From: Methanolobus vulcani
GTDB taxonomy: Archaea > Halobacteriota > Methanosarcinia > Methanosarcinales > Methanosarcinaceae
Length of the DNA: 64,000 nucleotides
Reading direction: 5' to 3'
NCBI RefSeq assembly: GCF_900100715.1
Contig: NZ_FNCA01000009.1
Coordinates: 52,236-116,235 of the forward strand
Of this stretch, positions 9,439 to 19,324 are shown piece by piece; positions within the stretch are counted from its first letter, which is position 1; every line of letters starts with the position of its first letter. Below the pieces are notes generated by a model, which saw only the letters and a program-made list of their open reading frames with translations, searched no databases and was not told the origin of the DNA. The translations under genes were made by a program, and so were the position numbers.

Positions 9439-9554
9439 AGCAAGCCTGCTAATCTCTAATGATTCAAAATATGTTATTTATATGTGCATATCATGTATTT
9501 CTTTTCTAGCATTGACGATTATTTGGGACTGTTATATGCAGAAAAATTGACAAT

Positions 9555-10712
9555 TCAGTATCTTAGAAGCGCACCCACATCATCATCAGATTCAAGGAAG
9601 TCCTCTTTTTCTACAAACTCAACCTTTGCACCTGTGCGCTGTGCCATCTCATAGAGTTCTTCTATCACATTGACAACCAATGTTGGACCTCCACACCTGT
9701 CACATTCTTTTGGAGCATTGGCGTTTGCCTGAAGGTTCTGGCATCTCTCACATATCCAGCCGGGAACAGAAGAATCTTTCAGTATGAGCAGGGTGTTAAC
9801 TCTTGCCTGTTCAAGTGCATTCTTAACATCTTCAAAGCCATGAACAGCGAGCCCGCCTTTGAGAATCGCACTTTTCAGTTCTTCACCCACCGTTATGGCC
9901 TCGGAATGCTCACTCTTCTGAAGCACGGCATCTCCGGCTTCTACCAGTTCATCCCGTGGAATATCAATAGGAACATCAATAACACCCAGAACCTTCTGCT
10001 GGACTTCATATGGCAGCATTTCCATAAGCTGCTGTTTTGCCTCCCCGGGTCCTGCAAGAACAAAACCTCTTGTCTGAAGCTGATCACATGTTCCCTGGAC
10101 ATTTTCAGCAACCTCTGAGAGGAAGGATTTGATAGCGCCTTTTCTCAGATGGTTGAAACGCATCTGACTCCAGCCACCTTTTTTGTGCTTATTCATAAGG
10201 TCTGTTGAGAGGTGTTTTTTCTCCTCTGCAATATCTGAACGTATGCAGGTGAACTTAGCCTCCTGGGAATCAACCAGAAGCACACCATAGTCCTCATAAT
10301 CGGCTCTTAATTTCGCCAGTGGAAGCAGATAAGGTGATGTGTCAAGAACAAAAGATTGCTCCGGTTCCACTGCAAGCCTGTGAACACGTAGGAAAGATTC
10401 TTTTGAACTTGCGAAGATAATTCTTCCCTTCTCACCTGAAATTGCTGCATCAAAAACTGCGGGTTCTGCCATCTCAAATGTCTTTTCGAATTCTGAGCGA
10501 AGTTCAGGGTCCAGAGCTTTTTTGATAGCACTCACTCTTGAATCTATAAATATACGGTTCAGGTGCTCATTTTCCCTTCCGGATACAGGAAGATAAACTG
10601 AAAGGTAGACTGGTTTTTCATCATAGATATCTGCCAGTGCCCTGATATCAATATCCGTTACTGGAAGCAGTTCCTCATTAATTATCTCTTTTTGACCTTT
10701 AGATGATTGCAT
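9555..10712 (-). CDS. Vms1/baeRF-like eRF1-fold protein (predicted peptidyl-tRNA hydrolase type)
   Basis: The 385-residue protein has the three-part layout of the eRF1 superfamily. An N-terminal domain begins YLSVYLPVSGRE. The middle domain has the segment HKKGGWSQMRFNHLRKG, which resembles the catalytic loop of Vms1 and bacterial/archaeal eRF1-family proteins (GGQ-like, with a Gln). The C-terminal domain carries a four-cysteine zinc ribbon (CERCQN and CDRCGG). Vms1 releases nascent chains from stalled ribosomes by cleaving tRNA; the same job is inferred here. It is not the main release factor aRF1, which has a canonical GGQ. The start region overlaps the promoter of the divergent gene at 10770. 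Confidence 0.7.
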   Translation of the reverse strand: MQSSKGQKEIINEELLPVTDIDIRALADIYDEKPVYLSVYLPVSGRENEHLNRIFIDSRVSAIKKALDPELRSEFEKTFEMAEPAVFDAAISGEKGRIIFASSKESFLRVHRLAVEPEQSFVLDTSPYLLPLAKLRADYEDYGVLLVDSQEAKFTCIRSDIAEEKKHLSTDLMNKHKKGGWSQMRFNHLRKGAIKSFLSEVAENVQGTCDQLQTRGFVLAGPGEAKQQLMEMLPYEVQQKVLGVIDVPIDIPRDELVEAGDAVLQKSEHSEAITVGEELKSAILKGGLAVHGFEDVKNALEQARVNTLLILKDSSVPGWICERCQNLQANANAPKECDRCGGPTLVVNVIEELYEMAQRTGAKVEFVEKEDFLESDDDVGALLRY

Positions 10713-10769
10713 AAAATATCTAATACAGAGTTCTATATAAATTTATTTAGCATGGTTAAATGTGATGGA

Positions 10770-11966
10770 ATGAACCTTAAAAGAATAATTCTGAAAAATG
10801 GTTCATCAAAAAGAGTAAATAACCGCTATGACAGATTTTTATATATGACTCCTGTAGCTCCATCATCTAATACTGCAGACATCCTTTCAAGCTCACGAAA
10901 ATATATCATTTCAATTCTTGACAATATTCCACAGTCACTTAAAGACGCAAGCAGTGAAGTTGTGGTTGAGTTCGTGTGTGATGAACTGAGAAAGATACCC
11001 GTACCTCTTCTTGGTTCCATACTTGCAAAGGCTGTTGAGAGTAAGTATGGAGGAAAGAAAGCTAACGACGAGTCCCTCTACGAACTCGGAAAAATGCTCC
11101 AGAGTATGAAGGATTCTGATGATGATTTCCAGAAAGAGCTTGAGAAGATCAACATCTTCCTGCCCGAGATCATGCAGGCCATAACTACACAGGAACAGAG
11201 AATGATAGACAGGGATGCTCCCGATCTTCAGGTGCTGAATGCAACACTGGACCTGAAATATCCCATGAACGATGATGAGCTGAGGATCATTCTTTCAAAT
11301 ACTGGTGGCAGTTCCGTCATGGTGGATGAAATAGTCCTTGAGATAGAGAACTGGGAACCTGAAATTAATGTAGACCTCAGCATGCCAGCAGCTCCGATGC
11401 AGATGATTTTTCTTAAAACTGAGCTTTCAGTTGAAAGAACCGAGTATCCGCTTTTCAATCTGAATTCGATTCAACCACGCATATTTGGAGAAAGAGGAGA
11501 TGGTGCAGAAATCATTGTAATACAGATTTCTTCACTTAATAACGCAAAATACAGCATTAGACTGAAAATACCCTGGCAAGATCTCTCTACTGGAAATAAA
11601 GGGTTCTTAAACTATCCTGCTTCTGAAGAAAAGCCCCTGGAAATCGCATTTCCTTATTCACCTGGATGGAATCAGTATATACAAATAGATTCACTTCTGG
11701 AAAGTCAGAAAATATTTGATCAGATGCAACTGAAACTCACAAAAGTCAGATCAATACTGAAAAATGGCCATCTTTCTGACGGAAAGAATGTGGATAAAAC
11801 CAATAATGAGCTCTTTGCTATCGGATTGAACACAGGTATTGGTACCTATCCTGATCTGAATTCTATGCTCACAGTATTCGGACCAATATTTGTGGAACTA
11901 GCACCTGATGAAAGGAAAAATGATGCAGGGGCACTTATTGCAGAAATTGGAGAAATGCTCCAATAG
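10770..11966 (+). CDS. Uncharacterised protein, about 399 residues
   Basis: I do not recognise this soluble protein. The N-terminal 150 residues are helical (for example YIISILDNIPQSLKDASSEV and a glycine-poor acidic stretch). The middle looks beta-rich and Ig-like (ILSNTGGSSVMVDEIVLEIENW), with alternating hydrophobic positions. No signal peptide or membrane span is seen. The frame is open from 10707, but ATG 10770 is preferred because a TATA-like stretch (TATATAAATTTATTTA, about 10733-10748) would lie inside or too close to earlier starts. It is transcribed divergently from the baeRF-like gene. Confidence 0.6.
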   Translation: MNLKRIILKNGSSKRVNNRYDRFLYMTPVAPSSNTADILSSSRKYIISILDNIPQSLKDASSEVVVEFVCDELRKIPVPLLGSILAKAVESKYGGKKANDESLYELGKMLQSMKDSDDDFQKELEKINIFLPEIMQAITTQEQRMIDRDAPDLQVLNATLDLKYPMNDDELRIILSNTGGSSVMVDEIVLEIENWEPEINVDLSMPAAPMQMIFLKTELSVERTEYPLFNLNSIQPRIFGERGDGAEIIVIQISSLNNAKYSIRLKIPWQDLSTGNKGFLNYPASEEKPLEIAFPYSPGWNQYIQIDSLLESQKIFDQMQLKLTKVRSILKNGHLSDGKNVDKTNNELFAIGLNTGIGTYPDLNSMLTVFGPIFVELAPDERKNDAGALIAEIGEMLQ

Positions 11967-12150
11967 CAGCTTCAAAGATTTTAAATGGTATTATCTTCAA
12001 TCATATATGGGTTTAATAAAAGTGGACGTTGCTGAATATAGATAAGTATTTTAGAATGAGAAAATTATGCAAAAAAGAGAGCTTGTAGATGTGAGTATTG
12101 TTAACGCTGTGAACAATATAAATAAATCAGATTTTAAATGACGTGATAAA

Positions 12151-13122
12151 ATGGCCAAAACATCATCAGAACAAAAAGGATGCACGATTCTAAACTCCAT
12201 GGTCGACAACATATACCGTCCGGAAATTCCGGATATCGTGGACCTTGTCGTCAACAGTTGTTCTGAAAGAGGATGTTTTGACCACCTTGAAGCTGCTGTT
12301 ATCCCATCCAGAGAAGCGCTTGTAGAAATTATCGACCTGCTGAAGGATATTCTCTTCCCCGGTTACTTTGGAGACCAGACAGTTGACAGGAATACCTTGC
12401 CGTATCATCTGGGAAATGAGATCACTGAACTGTTTGGTAAACTATCAGAACAGATAACCAACAGCATAATACACGAATGCAACCGCTGCGATGAGGAATG
12501 CACCGAATGCATTGATCGTGGACGCGAGGAGACATTACGATTTCTGAGAAAGATACCTGATATCAGGTCCATGCTGGCTTCAGATATCATTGCCACATAT
12601 GAAGGTGACCCTGCAGCTAAAAGCCATGATGAGATCATCTTCAGCTATCCGGGAATATTTGCTATGACAATTTACCGCTCAGCACATGAACTGCACAAGC
12701 AGGGAATATCCATAATTCCCCGCATCATGACAGAGTATGCTCATAGCGTTGTAGGAATAGACATCCATCCCGGTGCAAAGATAGGTAAAGGATTTTTTAT
12801 TGACCATGGTACTGGTGTTGTTATAGGTGAGACTTGTGAGATAGGGGACAATGTACGTGTCTATCAGGGTGTTACCCTTGGTTCTCTGAGTTTTCCAAAA
12901 GACGAATCCGGAAAACTCATACGGGATCAGAAAAGGCATCCTACCATTGAAGATGATGTTATCATTTATTCCAATGCAACCATTCTTGGGGGAGACACTG
13001 TAATCGGAGCAAGAACGGTAATTGGCGGTAATGTATGGATCACAAAGTCTGTTCCGCCTGATACAAAAGTGATCATCGAAGAACCAAGACTAATTTTTAA
13101 GGAGAAAAAGGAACACAAATAA
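12151..13122 (+). CDS. cysE: Serine O-acetyltransferase
   Basis: The C-terminal half has the left-handed beta-helix repeats of serine acetyltransferases: [27 protein letters not shown] with the catalytic His, and [15 protein letters not shown]. The N-terminal half is helical and longer than in enteric CysE, as in the EpsC/SAT forms of plants and some bacteria, with a [11 protein letters not shown] cysteine cluster that could bind metal. The enzyme makes O-acetylserine from serine and acetyl-CoA. Its stop codon overlaps the ATG of cysK in the sequence TAATG, so the two are translationally coupled. Confidence 0.93.
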   Translation: MAKTSSEQKGCTILNSMVDNIYRPEIPDIVDLVVNSCSERGCFDHLEAAVIPSREALVEIIDLLKDILFPGYFGDQTVDRNTLPYHLGNEITELFGKLSEQITNSIIHECNRCDEECTECIDRGREETLRFLRKIPDIRSMLASDIIATYEGDPAAKSHDEIIFSYPGIFAMTIYRSAHELHKQGISIIPRIMTEYAHSVVGIDIHPGAKIGKGFFIDHGTGVVIGETCEIGDNVRVYQGVTLGSLSFPKDESGKLIRDQKRHPTIEDDVIIYSNATILGGDTVIGARTVIGGNVWITKSVPPDTKVIIEEPRLIFKEKKEHK

Positions 13123-14065
13123 TGGAGTTGGTAAAATTCACATTTACGAAGACATAACTAAGACCGTTGGCAACACACCTCTTGTACGCCTGAACAGAAT
13201 CACTGAAGGTTGCCATGCAACTGTGATCGGTAAAGTTGAATCCTTCAATCCATTAAGCTCAATTAAGGACCGTATTGCTCTTAATATGATAGAAACGGCT
13301 GAAAAAGACGGAATGATCAACAAGGATTCTGTTGTCATAGAACCAACATCAGGCAACACAGGAATAGGACTGGCTTTTGTATGTGCTGCAAAAGGATATC
13401 GTCTTATTCTTACGATGCCTGAGACCATGAGCATTGAAAGAAGAAAGATACTCAGGATGCTTGGTGCTGAAATAGTTCTCACACCTGGGAACAAGGGTAT
13501 GAACGGAGCAATCGCCGAAGCTGAGGAGCTCGCAAAGAAAACTGAGAGATCCTTTGTTCCACATCAATTCATGAACCCGGCAAATCCTGATATTCACCGC
13601 CGTACCACTGCCGAAGAGATCTGGGAGGATACGGATGGTAAAATAGATTATCTTGTGGCAGGTGTCGGGACTGGAGGAACAATTACTGGAATCTCTGAAG
13701 TAATTAAAGCCCGCAAACCTTCTTTTAAAGCAATAGCTGTCGAACCAGAGAATTCACCTGTACTTTCCGGTGGCAAGCCAGGACCTCACAAGATACAGGG
13801 AATTGGTGCCGGTTTCATCCCTGATGTACTGAATACAGAGATTATTGATGAGGTAATCAAAGTCAGTAATGAGGATGCTTTTGAAAACGCAAGACAGATG
13901 GCAAAAAAAGAGGGAATACTTGTTGGGATATCATGTGGTGCAGCTGTTCACGCGGCTTTAGAGCTTGCCAGACGAGAGGAAAATGCGGGAAAAATGATAG
14001 TTGTGATATTACCGGATACCGGAGAGAGATATCTCAGCACGGCACTTGCTGAATTTGAGGAATGA
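13122..14065 (+). CDS. cysK: Cysteine synthase (O-acetylserine sulfhydrylase), apparent frameshift at codon 5-6
   Basis: The protein has the PLP lysine motif SSIKDRIA, the substrate loop [12 protein letters not shown] and the phosphate-binding GTGGTITG. It uses O-acetylserine and sulfide. The main frame has no ATG, GTG or TTG between the preceding stop (13091) and the GTG at 13223, which would cut off the conserved [12 protein letters not shown]. The ATG at 13122, overlapping the cysE stop, is one base out of frame. One extra A in the AAAA run at 13133-13136 gives [20 protein letters not shown], a normal CysK start. A one-base sequencing loss is the likely cause; a real frameshift is the alternative. 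Confidence 0.88.
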
Positions 14066-14281
14066 AGATAATTAGGAGGAGTTTTTAGCTTATCAATTTG
14101 ATAGCTGCTCTTGCTATATTATTAATATGGACATTATTTAAATCCAAAACCTATATATCCAATCAAATTCAATTTTTATTTGGGAGTAGTAGAATACAAA
14201 ATCTGTGATGCGGAGTTATGACTCTGTTTTTCCGGGTTCCCTTATTACCGGGACATCTCATAAAAGAGACCGGGTGATCGC

Positions 14282-15340
14282 ATGGTCAATATAAGACCTT
14301 TTAGGGAAGAGGACAACGATACTCTGTTGGACATTGAAAAGCTGTGTCCTCAGGGAAATGAAGAACGCGCAATGATCATTGACAAGGGACCGGATATAAC
14401 AGCAAGATATGAAATTTATGACAACTGGGAGATCCGTGTTGCAGAAAAGAATGCCACCGCTGTGGGGTGGATAGGGTGGACAATTAAACAAGGAACGGAT
14501 GAACCATATCTTTATATTGCAGAAGTTGTGGTTCATCCTGAACACAAAGATAAGGGAATTGAAGTCGAACTTATCAGGAAAGCAGAAAAAGCCGCAGCAG
14601 AAGTTAAAGCTTCTTATATCTATTGTTATGCATATGAACCAAATGAAGAGTTCATTGATCTTTTTGAAAAACTAGGCTACATGAGAGAAAAGAAAATACA
14701 GGCCATTTCAATTTCAGCTTATAAAAAGGAAAAGATAGAAAGCGCATATGAAATTGAAAGGATAAATCCTGATGATATCCATGAAGCTATTAAGCTGATC
14801 AATAGCTACTACCATGGAAATGCTCAATTCTATCCATTTACAACAGAGAGTTTCAGGGACTATACTGAAAGAATACTGGGATACGGTCTGGAGAATTTCA
14901 TTGTGGCAAAGTGGAAAGGACATATAGTTGCATGTGCTGGTTTCTGGGATTCATCTGTCCTTATGGAACTTACCTATACAAAAGAGCCAACTATGTGGAA
15001 ACTCATGACAAATGCCTATGGAATACTCAGACATTTTGTCAGCATGCCAAGAATACCATCAGAAGGCGAGGTATGCAAAATGCATTCAATTGTTGATTTT
15101 GCATTTGAACAGGATCACAGTCTTGCAATGGAAGAGATAATTGACTATTGCAATAACCTGATGTTTGACACTAACTGTAAGTTCTTCGGAGCTTACACAG
15201 ACCCTGATGATCCGGTTCTTGGAGTTATAAAGAAGTTCAAGCCGATATATGAGAAACTCTACCTCTACGCAAAACCAATCTCAGGAAAAGTGCCTGATTT
15301 CAGCCGGATTTATGTGGATTGCAGGGATACTATACTTTAA
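14282..15340 (+). CDS. Tandem GNAT-type acetyltransferase-like protein
   Basis: The N-terminal 150 residues form a GNAT domain: IRPFREEDNDTLLDIE at the start, YIAEVVVHPEHKDKGIEVELI for the acetyl-CoA loop (the usual Q/RxxGxG/A is only partly kept as HKDKGIE), and FEKLGYMREKKIQAI at the end. A second, more diverged GNAT-like half follows (INPDDIHEAIKLINSYY onward, then FIVAKWKGHIVACAGFWD). The substrate is unknown. GGTGAT lies before the ATG. The 215 bases upstream hold an imperfect palindrome (AGCTTATCAATTTGATAGCT, 14087-14106) that may end cysK transcription. Confidence 0.75.
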   Translation: MVNIRPFREEDNDTLLDIEKLCPQGNEERAMIIDKGPDITARYEIYDNWEIRVAEKNATAVGWIGWTIKQGTDEPYLYIAEVVVHPEHKDKGIEVELIRKAEKAAAEVKASYIYCYAYEPNEEFIDLFEKLGYMREKKIQAISISAYKKEKIESAYEIERINPDDIHEAIKLINSYYHGNAQFYPFTTESFRDYTERILGYGLENFIVAKWKGHIVACAGFWDSSVLMELTYTKEPTMWKLMTNAYGILRHFVSMPRIPSEGEVCKMHSIVDFAFEQDHSLAMEEIIDYCNNLMFDTNCKFFGAYTDPDDPVLGVIKKFKPIYEKLYLYAKPISGKVPDFSRIYVDCRDTIL

Positions 15341-15414
15341 ATCTGGTTCTTCAAACTCATTTTTAATCATTTTTCAGTTAACCATAAAAAGAACCCAAAC
15401 CTTCTTACTTAGTG

Positions 15415-16503
15415 ATGGAACGTGTGATAATTCATGTGGACATGGACTATTTCTATGCTGCAATAGAAGAAAGGGAAGAACCGATGCTTAAAGGAAAAGC
15501 TGTAGTTGTCTGCATGTATTCCAACCGTGGTGAATCAGGCGGAGCTGTCAGTACTTCTAATTACATTGCAAGAGATGCCGGAATTCGTTCTGCTATGCCA
15601 TGTAAACTTGCAAAATCCAAAAAGCCTGATGCTGTTTTTCTCCCGGTTCGCAAAGCGTTCTATGAAGAGGTTTCTGCAAATGTTATGGAAATCCTTAGAT
15701 CAAATGCAGATAGTGAGGAATCCTTTGAGAAAATAAGTATTGATGAGGCATTTCTTGAGATAACCGAATCCTGCAACGGTGATTATGATATTGCAAAAGA
15801 AATCGGTCTCAGGATAAAGGAAGAAGTGAAGTCACAGGAGAGAATAACCTGCTCAGTTGGCATCGGTCCAAACAAACTTATTGCTAAGATGGCATCATCT
15901 TTCCGCAAACCCGATGGGATAACTGTGATAAGACCGGAAGAAACTGAGGATTTTCTAAAACCGATGCCTGTGAAGAAATTATGGGGAATTGGCAAGGTAA
16001 CTGAGGATAAACTGATCGAAATGGGAATAACAACCGTTAAAGAACTGGCAGCTTTTAATGTTATGGAACTCATTTCTGTTTTTGGAAAGAATAAAGGTAT
16101 GTGGCTAAAACAAGCTGCATCAGGTCAGGATGACAGTCCTGTGAAGGAGAGGACTGCAAGCGACCAGATAGGCAGGATGGCATCACTGAAAAATGACAGC
16201 CGGAATGAGAATATGATATTCTCGTTGCTTGATGAGCTTATGGACGATGTTGTTAGCAAGGTCAAAAAAAGGAAAGTATCGTTCCGCTCTGTTACAGTAA
16301 CCGTTATATTTTCAAATTTCAAAACCTCAACAAAAAGCAGGACTTTCAATCATGCCGTAAGCGACAGGGAGATACTGGCTGAGAATGCCGTGGAACTCAT
16401 GAAACAGTTCCTTGACGAAAGTACAATCAACTTCAGGCGTGTTGGTGTCAGGGTTGGCAACCTTCAGGAAAGTACAGGACAAAAGAGCCTTTTTGATTTC
16501 TGA
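15415..16503 (+). CDS. dinB: DNA polymerase IV (Y family)
   Basis: The protein begins MERVIIHVDMDYFYAAIEE, with the metal-binding Asp residues. It has the catalytic SIDEAFLEI motif, a GIGPNKLIAKMAS palm segment and the helix-hairpin-helix region LWGIGKVTEDKLIEMGI, then the little-finger domain. The C-terminus ends QKSLFDF, a PCNA-interacting motif. It performs translesion synthesis. GTG at 15412 directly precedes the ATG at 15415; I chose the ATG. The potassium channel gene follows after eight bases. Confidence 0.94.
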   Translation: MERVIIHVDMDYFYAAIEEREEPMLKGKAVVVCMYSNRGESGGAVSTSNYIARDAGIRSAMPCKLAKSKKPDAVFLPVRKAFYEEVSANVMEILRSNADSEESFEKISIDEAFLEITESCNGDYDIAKEIGLRIKEEVKSQERITCSVGIGPNKLIAKMASSFRKPDGITVIRPEETEDFLKPMPVKKLWGIGKVTEDKLIEMGITTVKELAAFNVMELISVFGKNKGMWLKQAASGQDDSPVKERTASDQIGRMASLKNDSRNENMIFSLLDELMDDVVSKVKKRKVSFRSVTVTVIFSNFKTSTKSRTFNHAVSDREILAENAVELMKQFLDESTINFRRVGVRVGNLQESTGQKSLFDF

Positions 16504-16511
16504 GGATTACA

Positions 16512-17390
16512 ATGGCTGCATATGAGCAAAAATATTCAGATAACAAACCGGATGGAAATAACTGGAGAAGCCATCTTTATGAGATAATATTTGAGGCTGA
16601 TACTCCTGCCGGAAAGAATTTCGATATCGTTCTTATAGTAAGCATCCTTCTGAGCGTACTGGCTGTCATGCTTGACAGCGTGAAGTCATTCAGACTTGCG
16701 CACGGTGACCTGCTCTATAATATAGAATGGTTCTTCACCATACTTTTTACAATTGAATATACTCTGAGGCTGCTTTGTGTCAAAAGTAAGACCAGATATG
16801 CAACCAGCCTTTTAGGGATAATTGACCTGCTGGCCATCATGCCTACATACCTGAGTCTTTTCCTGCCGGGAAGCCAGTTCCTGCTGGTTATCAGGATACT
16901 AAGAGTTCTGAGAATATTCCGTATCCTCAAACTTGTGCAGTATCTGAACGAGGCTGAACTGCTGATAAGCGCATTAAAAGCAAGCGGCAGGAAAATTACT
17001 GTTTTCCTTTTCACAGTTCTGACACTTGTTGTTATCCTGGGTTCGCTGATGTATCTTATAGAAGGGGAAGAGAATGGTTTTACCAGCATACCTATGAGCA
17101 TTCACTGGGCTATCGTGACTCTTACAACAGTGGGTTATGGTGATATTGTACCAAAAACACCACTTGGAATTGCACTTTCTTCGGTTGTTATGATCATTGG
17201 TTACAGTATAATTGCTGTTCCAACAGGTATCGTGACTGCTGAGATCAGTTTTGCTTCAATTGAAGAAAGGGAAAAGAGAAGACCTAAGAATGTCTGCATT
17301 AATTGCGGTAATGATAAAAACGATAGTGATGCCATGTTTTGCAAGCATTGCGGAACGAGATTAGAAGGTAAATATCAGATATTTACCTGA
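16512..17390 (+). CDS. Voltage-gated potassium channel with C-terminal zinc ribbon
   Basis: The protein has six membrane spans. The fourth is a voltage sensor with regularly spaced arginines (RILRVLRIFRILKL). The pore carries the selectivity filter TTVGYGD. After the last span a short linker leads to a zinc ribbon at the C-terminus (CINCGN...CKHCGTRL). The total length, 292 residues, is typical of compact prokaryotic Kv channels. The zinc ribbon is unusual in this family. The gene starts eight bases after dinB and is probably cotranscribed with it. Confidence 0.92.
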   Translation: MAAYEQKYSDNKPDGNNWRSHLYEIIFEADTPAGKNFDIVLIVSILLSVLAVMLDSVKSFRLAHGDLLYNIEWFFTILFTIEYTLRLLCVKSKTRYATSLLGIIDLLAIMPTYLSLFLPGSQFLLVIRILRVLRIFRILKLVQYLNEAELLISALKASGRKITVFLFTVLTLVVILGSLMYLIEGEENGFTSIPMSIHWAIVTLTTVGYGDIVPKTPLGIALSSVVMIIGYSIIAVPTGIVTAEISFASIEEREKRRPKNVCINCGNDKNDSDAMFCKHCGTRLEGKYQIFT

Positions 17391-17529
17391 AGTAAATATA
17401 TGAGATTGGATATATTATGTGCTTATAATATTGTTCGCTCTCTGCACATAGATTTTATTGATATTTTTTGAGAAGTATACTGATGAAGATTCTATATATC
17501 ACACTCATCCTCATCATCATATATGCAGA

Positions 17530-17662
17530 CCCCGGATACATATAAATAGCAGAATTCTAGACAGTTTTCATCTTGATTCAGTATTATAACATTATATTAA
17601 TGATATAATGTTTGGATAACAAGCTACATGCACCTGAATCGCAATAATTGAAGTATCCGGGG
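17530..17662. repeat. Distant inverted repeat in the leader of the sensor kinase gene
   Basis: CCCCGGATAC (17530-17539) is repeated in exact reverse complement at 17653-17662. The right copy lies about 60 bases before the kinase start. Between them CATTATAT and ATATAATG (about 17588-17608) form a second small hairpin. The 333-base gap (17391-17723) contains no convincing gene. The arms could close a leader RNA structure, or be two operator sites. Confidence 0.45.
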
Positions 17663-17723
17663 GATTCACATTTCGATCTGTGACACGAAAAACGATGAGC
17701 TGAACAATAATCAGCTCAGTCTA

Positions 17724-19280
17724 TTGAAAAAAACCCTGTCATCGGTACAGGACCTTATAGTCGTAATAGACCGGGATATGCGGATTGTAACAAGTAACTG
17801 GAAGAATTGTGATTCTATAGCTGCTAATGAAAAAATGGGTCATCCATTATGTTACAATTGTCTAATGAAGCAGACAAAACCCTGTGAATCATGCCGTATG
17901 CTTGAAGTTTTTGCCACCGGCAAATGCTGCAGCTTCGAAATAACAGACCCTATTGACAACAAAGCAAAACTCATAGAGCTTTCACCTCTTTTTGATGATA
18001 ATGGCAATGTGTCAATGGTAGTACGGCATGCAAAAGACATCAGTGAATGCAAATCCATTGAAAACATCCTGAAAATGAGAGAAAAACAACAGGCTGCTGT
18101 TGCAAAACTGGGACAGGAAGGACTCGCAGGAGCAGATCTTGGCAAGCTTATGCATGAATCTGTCAGACTTGTGACAGACACTCTTAATGTCGAATATTGC
18201 CGAATCATGAAAAAAGAAGACCATAACGCTGTCATGGTTGCCGGTGTTGGCTGGGAAGAAGAGAACAACACCAAAAATGAGAGTCAAAGCAGCAAAAATG
18301 ACATTGTCTGCTATACATTGTATTCTGACTGCGAAGAAGACTCACTTATTCAGGATAACAATTCACAGGACAAATTCAGCGGATTTTCATTATTGCAAAA
18401 GAATGGTATTGTTAGCGGTATGGATGTTACTATCGGAAGCAGAGAAGACCCTTACGGTGTCATGAACGTACACACTACGCAGAGAAGGGTGTTCACTAAG
18501 GACGATATGCACTTCATGCAATCTGTGGCCAATGTGCTTGCAGAAGCTATCAGCAGGAAAGAAGCTGAAGAGAATCTCAAAAAATATGCAAAGCGTCTTG
18601 AAGATGCAAACCATTTGAAAGTGCTTTTCACAGACATACTGACACACGACCTTCTTAATCCTGCAAATATAATACGCGGCTTTACTGAAGAGCTGATAAT
18701 TGTCGAGGATGAGGACAGCAAACAAAACCTGCTTGACAAGATACACAAGAACAATGAAAGAATGATCTATATGATAGAGTCAGCTTCAAAGTTCATTAAA
18801 CTGGAATCTATAGACGATATAAAATTTGAAGAGTATGACTTTTTGCCCATTCTCGAAAAAGTTGTCAGGAACCTCGGTTCTGAAATGAATAAAAAGGATA
18901 TTCATTTCGATATGAAAGCAACCGGACCTTATCCCTCATTTATGAACCCAATAATGGAAGAAGTGTTCCTCAATCTGCTTTCAAATGCTATAAAATTCAC
19001 TCCTCCAAACGGAAGAATAGCAATATCCATTTCTGATTCAATGGACAAATGGAAAATACAGGTCACTGACACCGGACCGGGGATCAATAATAATGACAAG
19101 GAAATGATATTCGAGCGCTTCAGACGTGCTGAGAAGGGAAGCATAAAGGGAAGCGGTCTTGGTCTTGCAATTGCAAAAAGAATAGTTGAACTTCACGGTG
19201 GAGAAATTGGAGTTGAAAATAATCCAATTGGCCGTGGAAGTGTCTTCTGGTTCACGATCAGAAAAGCTCCATGCATCTGA
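17724..19280 (+). CDS. PAS-GAF sensor histidine kinase
   Basis: An N-terminal PAS domain (about residues 1-115) is rich in cysteines (CYNCLMKQTKPCESC) and may hold a metal or redox centre. A GAF domain follows (about 125-275), then a HisKA-like helix with ILTHDLLNPANIIRGF (phosphorylated His), and a HATPase domain with the N box (FLNLLSNAIKFTPP), G1 (VTDTGPGI) and G2 (GSGLGLAIAKRI). There is no membrane span, so it senses inside the cell. The TTG at 17724 is the first usual start in this frame. A GTG at 17680 would fit if one A were missing from the run at 17688-17692. No response regulator is adjacent. Confidence 0.85.
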   Translation: MKKTLSSVQDLIVVIDRDMRIVTSNWKNCDSIAANEKMGHPLCYNCLMKQTKPCESCRMLEVFATGKCCSFEITDPIDNKAKLIELSPLFDDNGNVSMVVRHAKDISECKSIENILKMREKQQAAVAKLGQEGLAGADLGKLMHESVRLVTDTLNVEYCRIMKKEDHNAVMVAGVGWEEENNTKNESQSSKNDIVCYTLYSDCEEDSLIQDNNSQDKFSGFSLLQKNGIVSGMDVTIGSREDPYGVMNVHTTQRRVFTKDDMHFMQSVANVLAEAISRKEAEENLKKYAKRLEDANHLKVLFTDILTHDLLNPANIIRGFTEELIIVEDEDSKQNLLDKIHKNNERMIYMIESASKFIKLESIDDIKFEEYDFLPILEKVVRNLGSEMNKKDIHFDMKATGPYPSFMNPIMEEVFLNLLSNAIKFTPPNGRIAISISDSMDKWKIQVTDTGPGINNNDKEMIFERFRRAEKGSIKGSGLGLAIAKRIVELHGGEIGVENNPIGRGSVFWFTIRKAPCI

Positions 19281-19324
19281 TTTTCAGATGATAACACTCT
19301 GAAACCCCGATAAATTGATTCTTA

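Noticed and set aside
12067..12141. 24-codon frame before cysE
   Set aside because: Too short, no ribosome binding site, no recognisable sequence; probably leader sequence.
13122..13223. Cysteine synthase starting at GTG 13223
   Set aside because: That would remove the conserved VGNTPLVRL start of the fold; the ATG at 13122 with a one-base loss explains the reading better.
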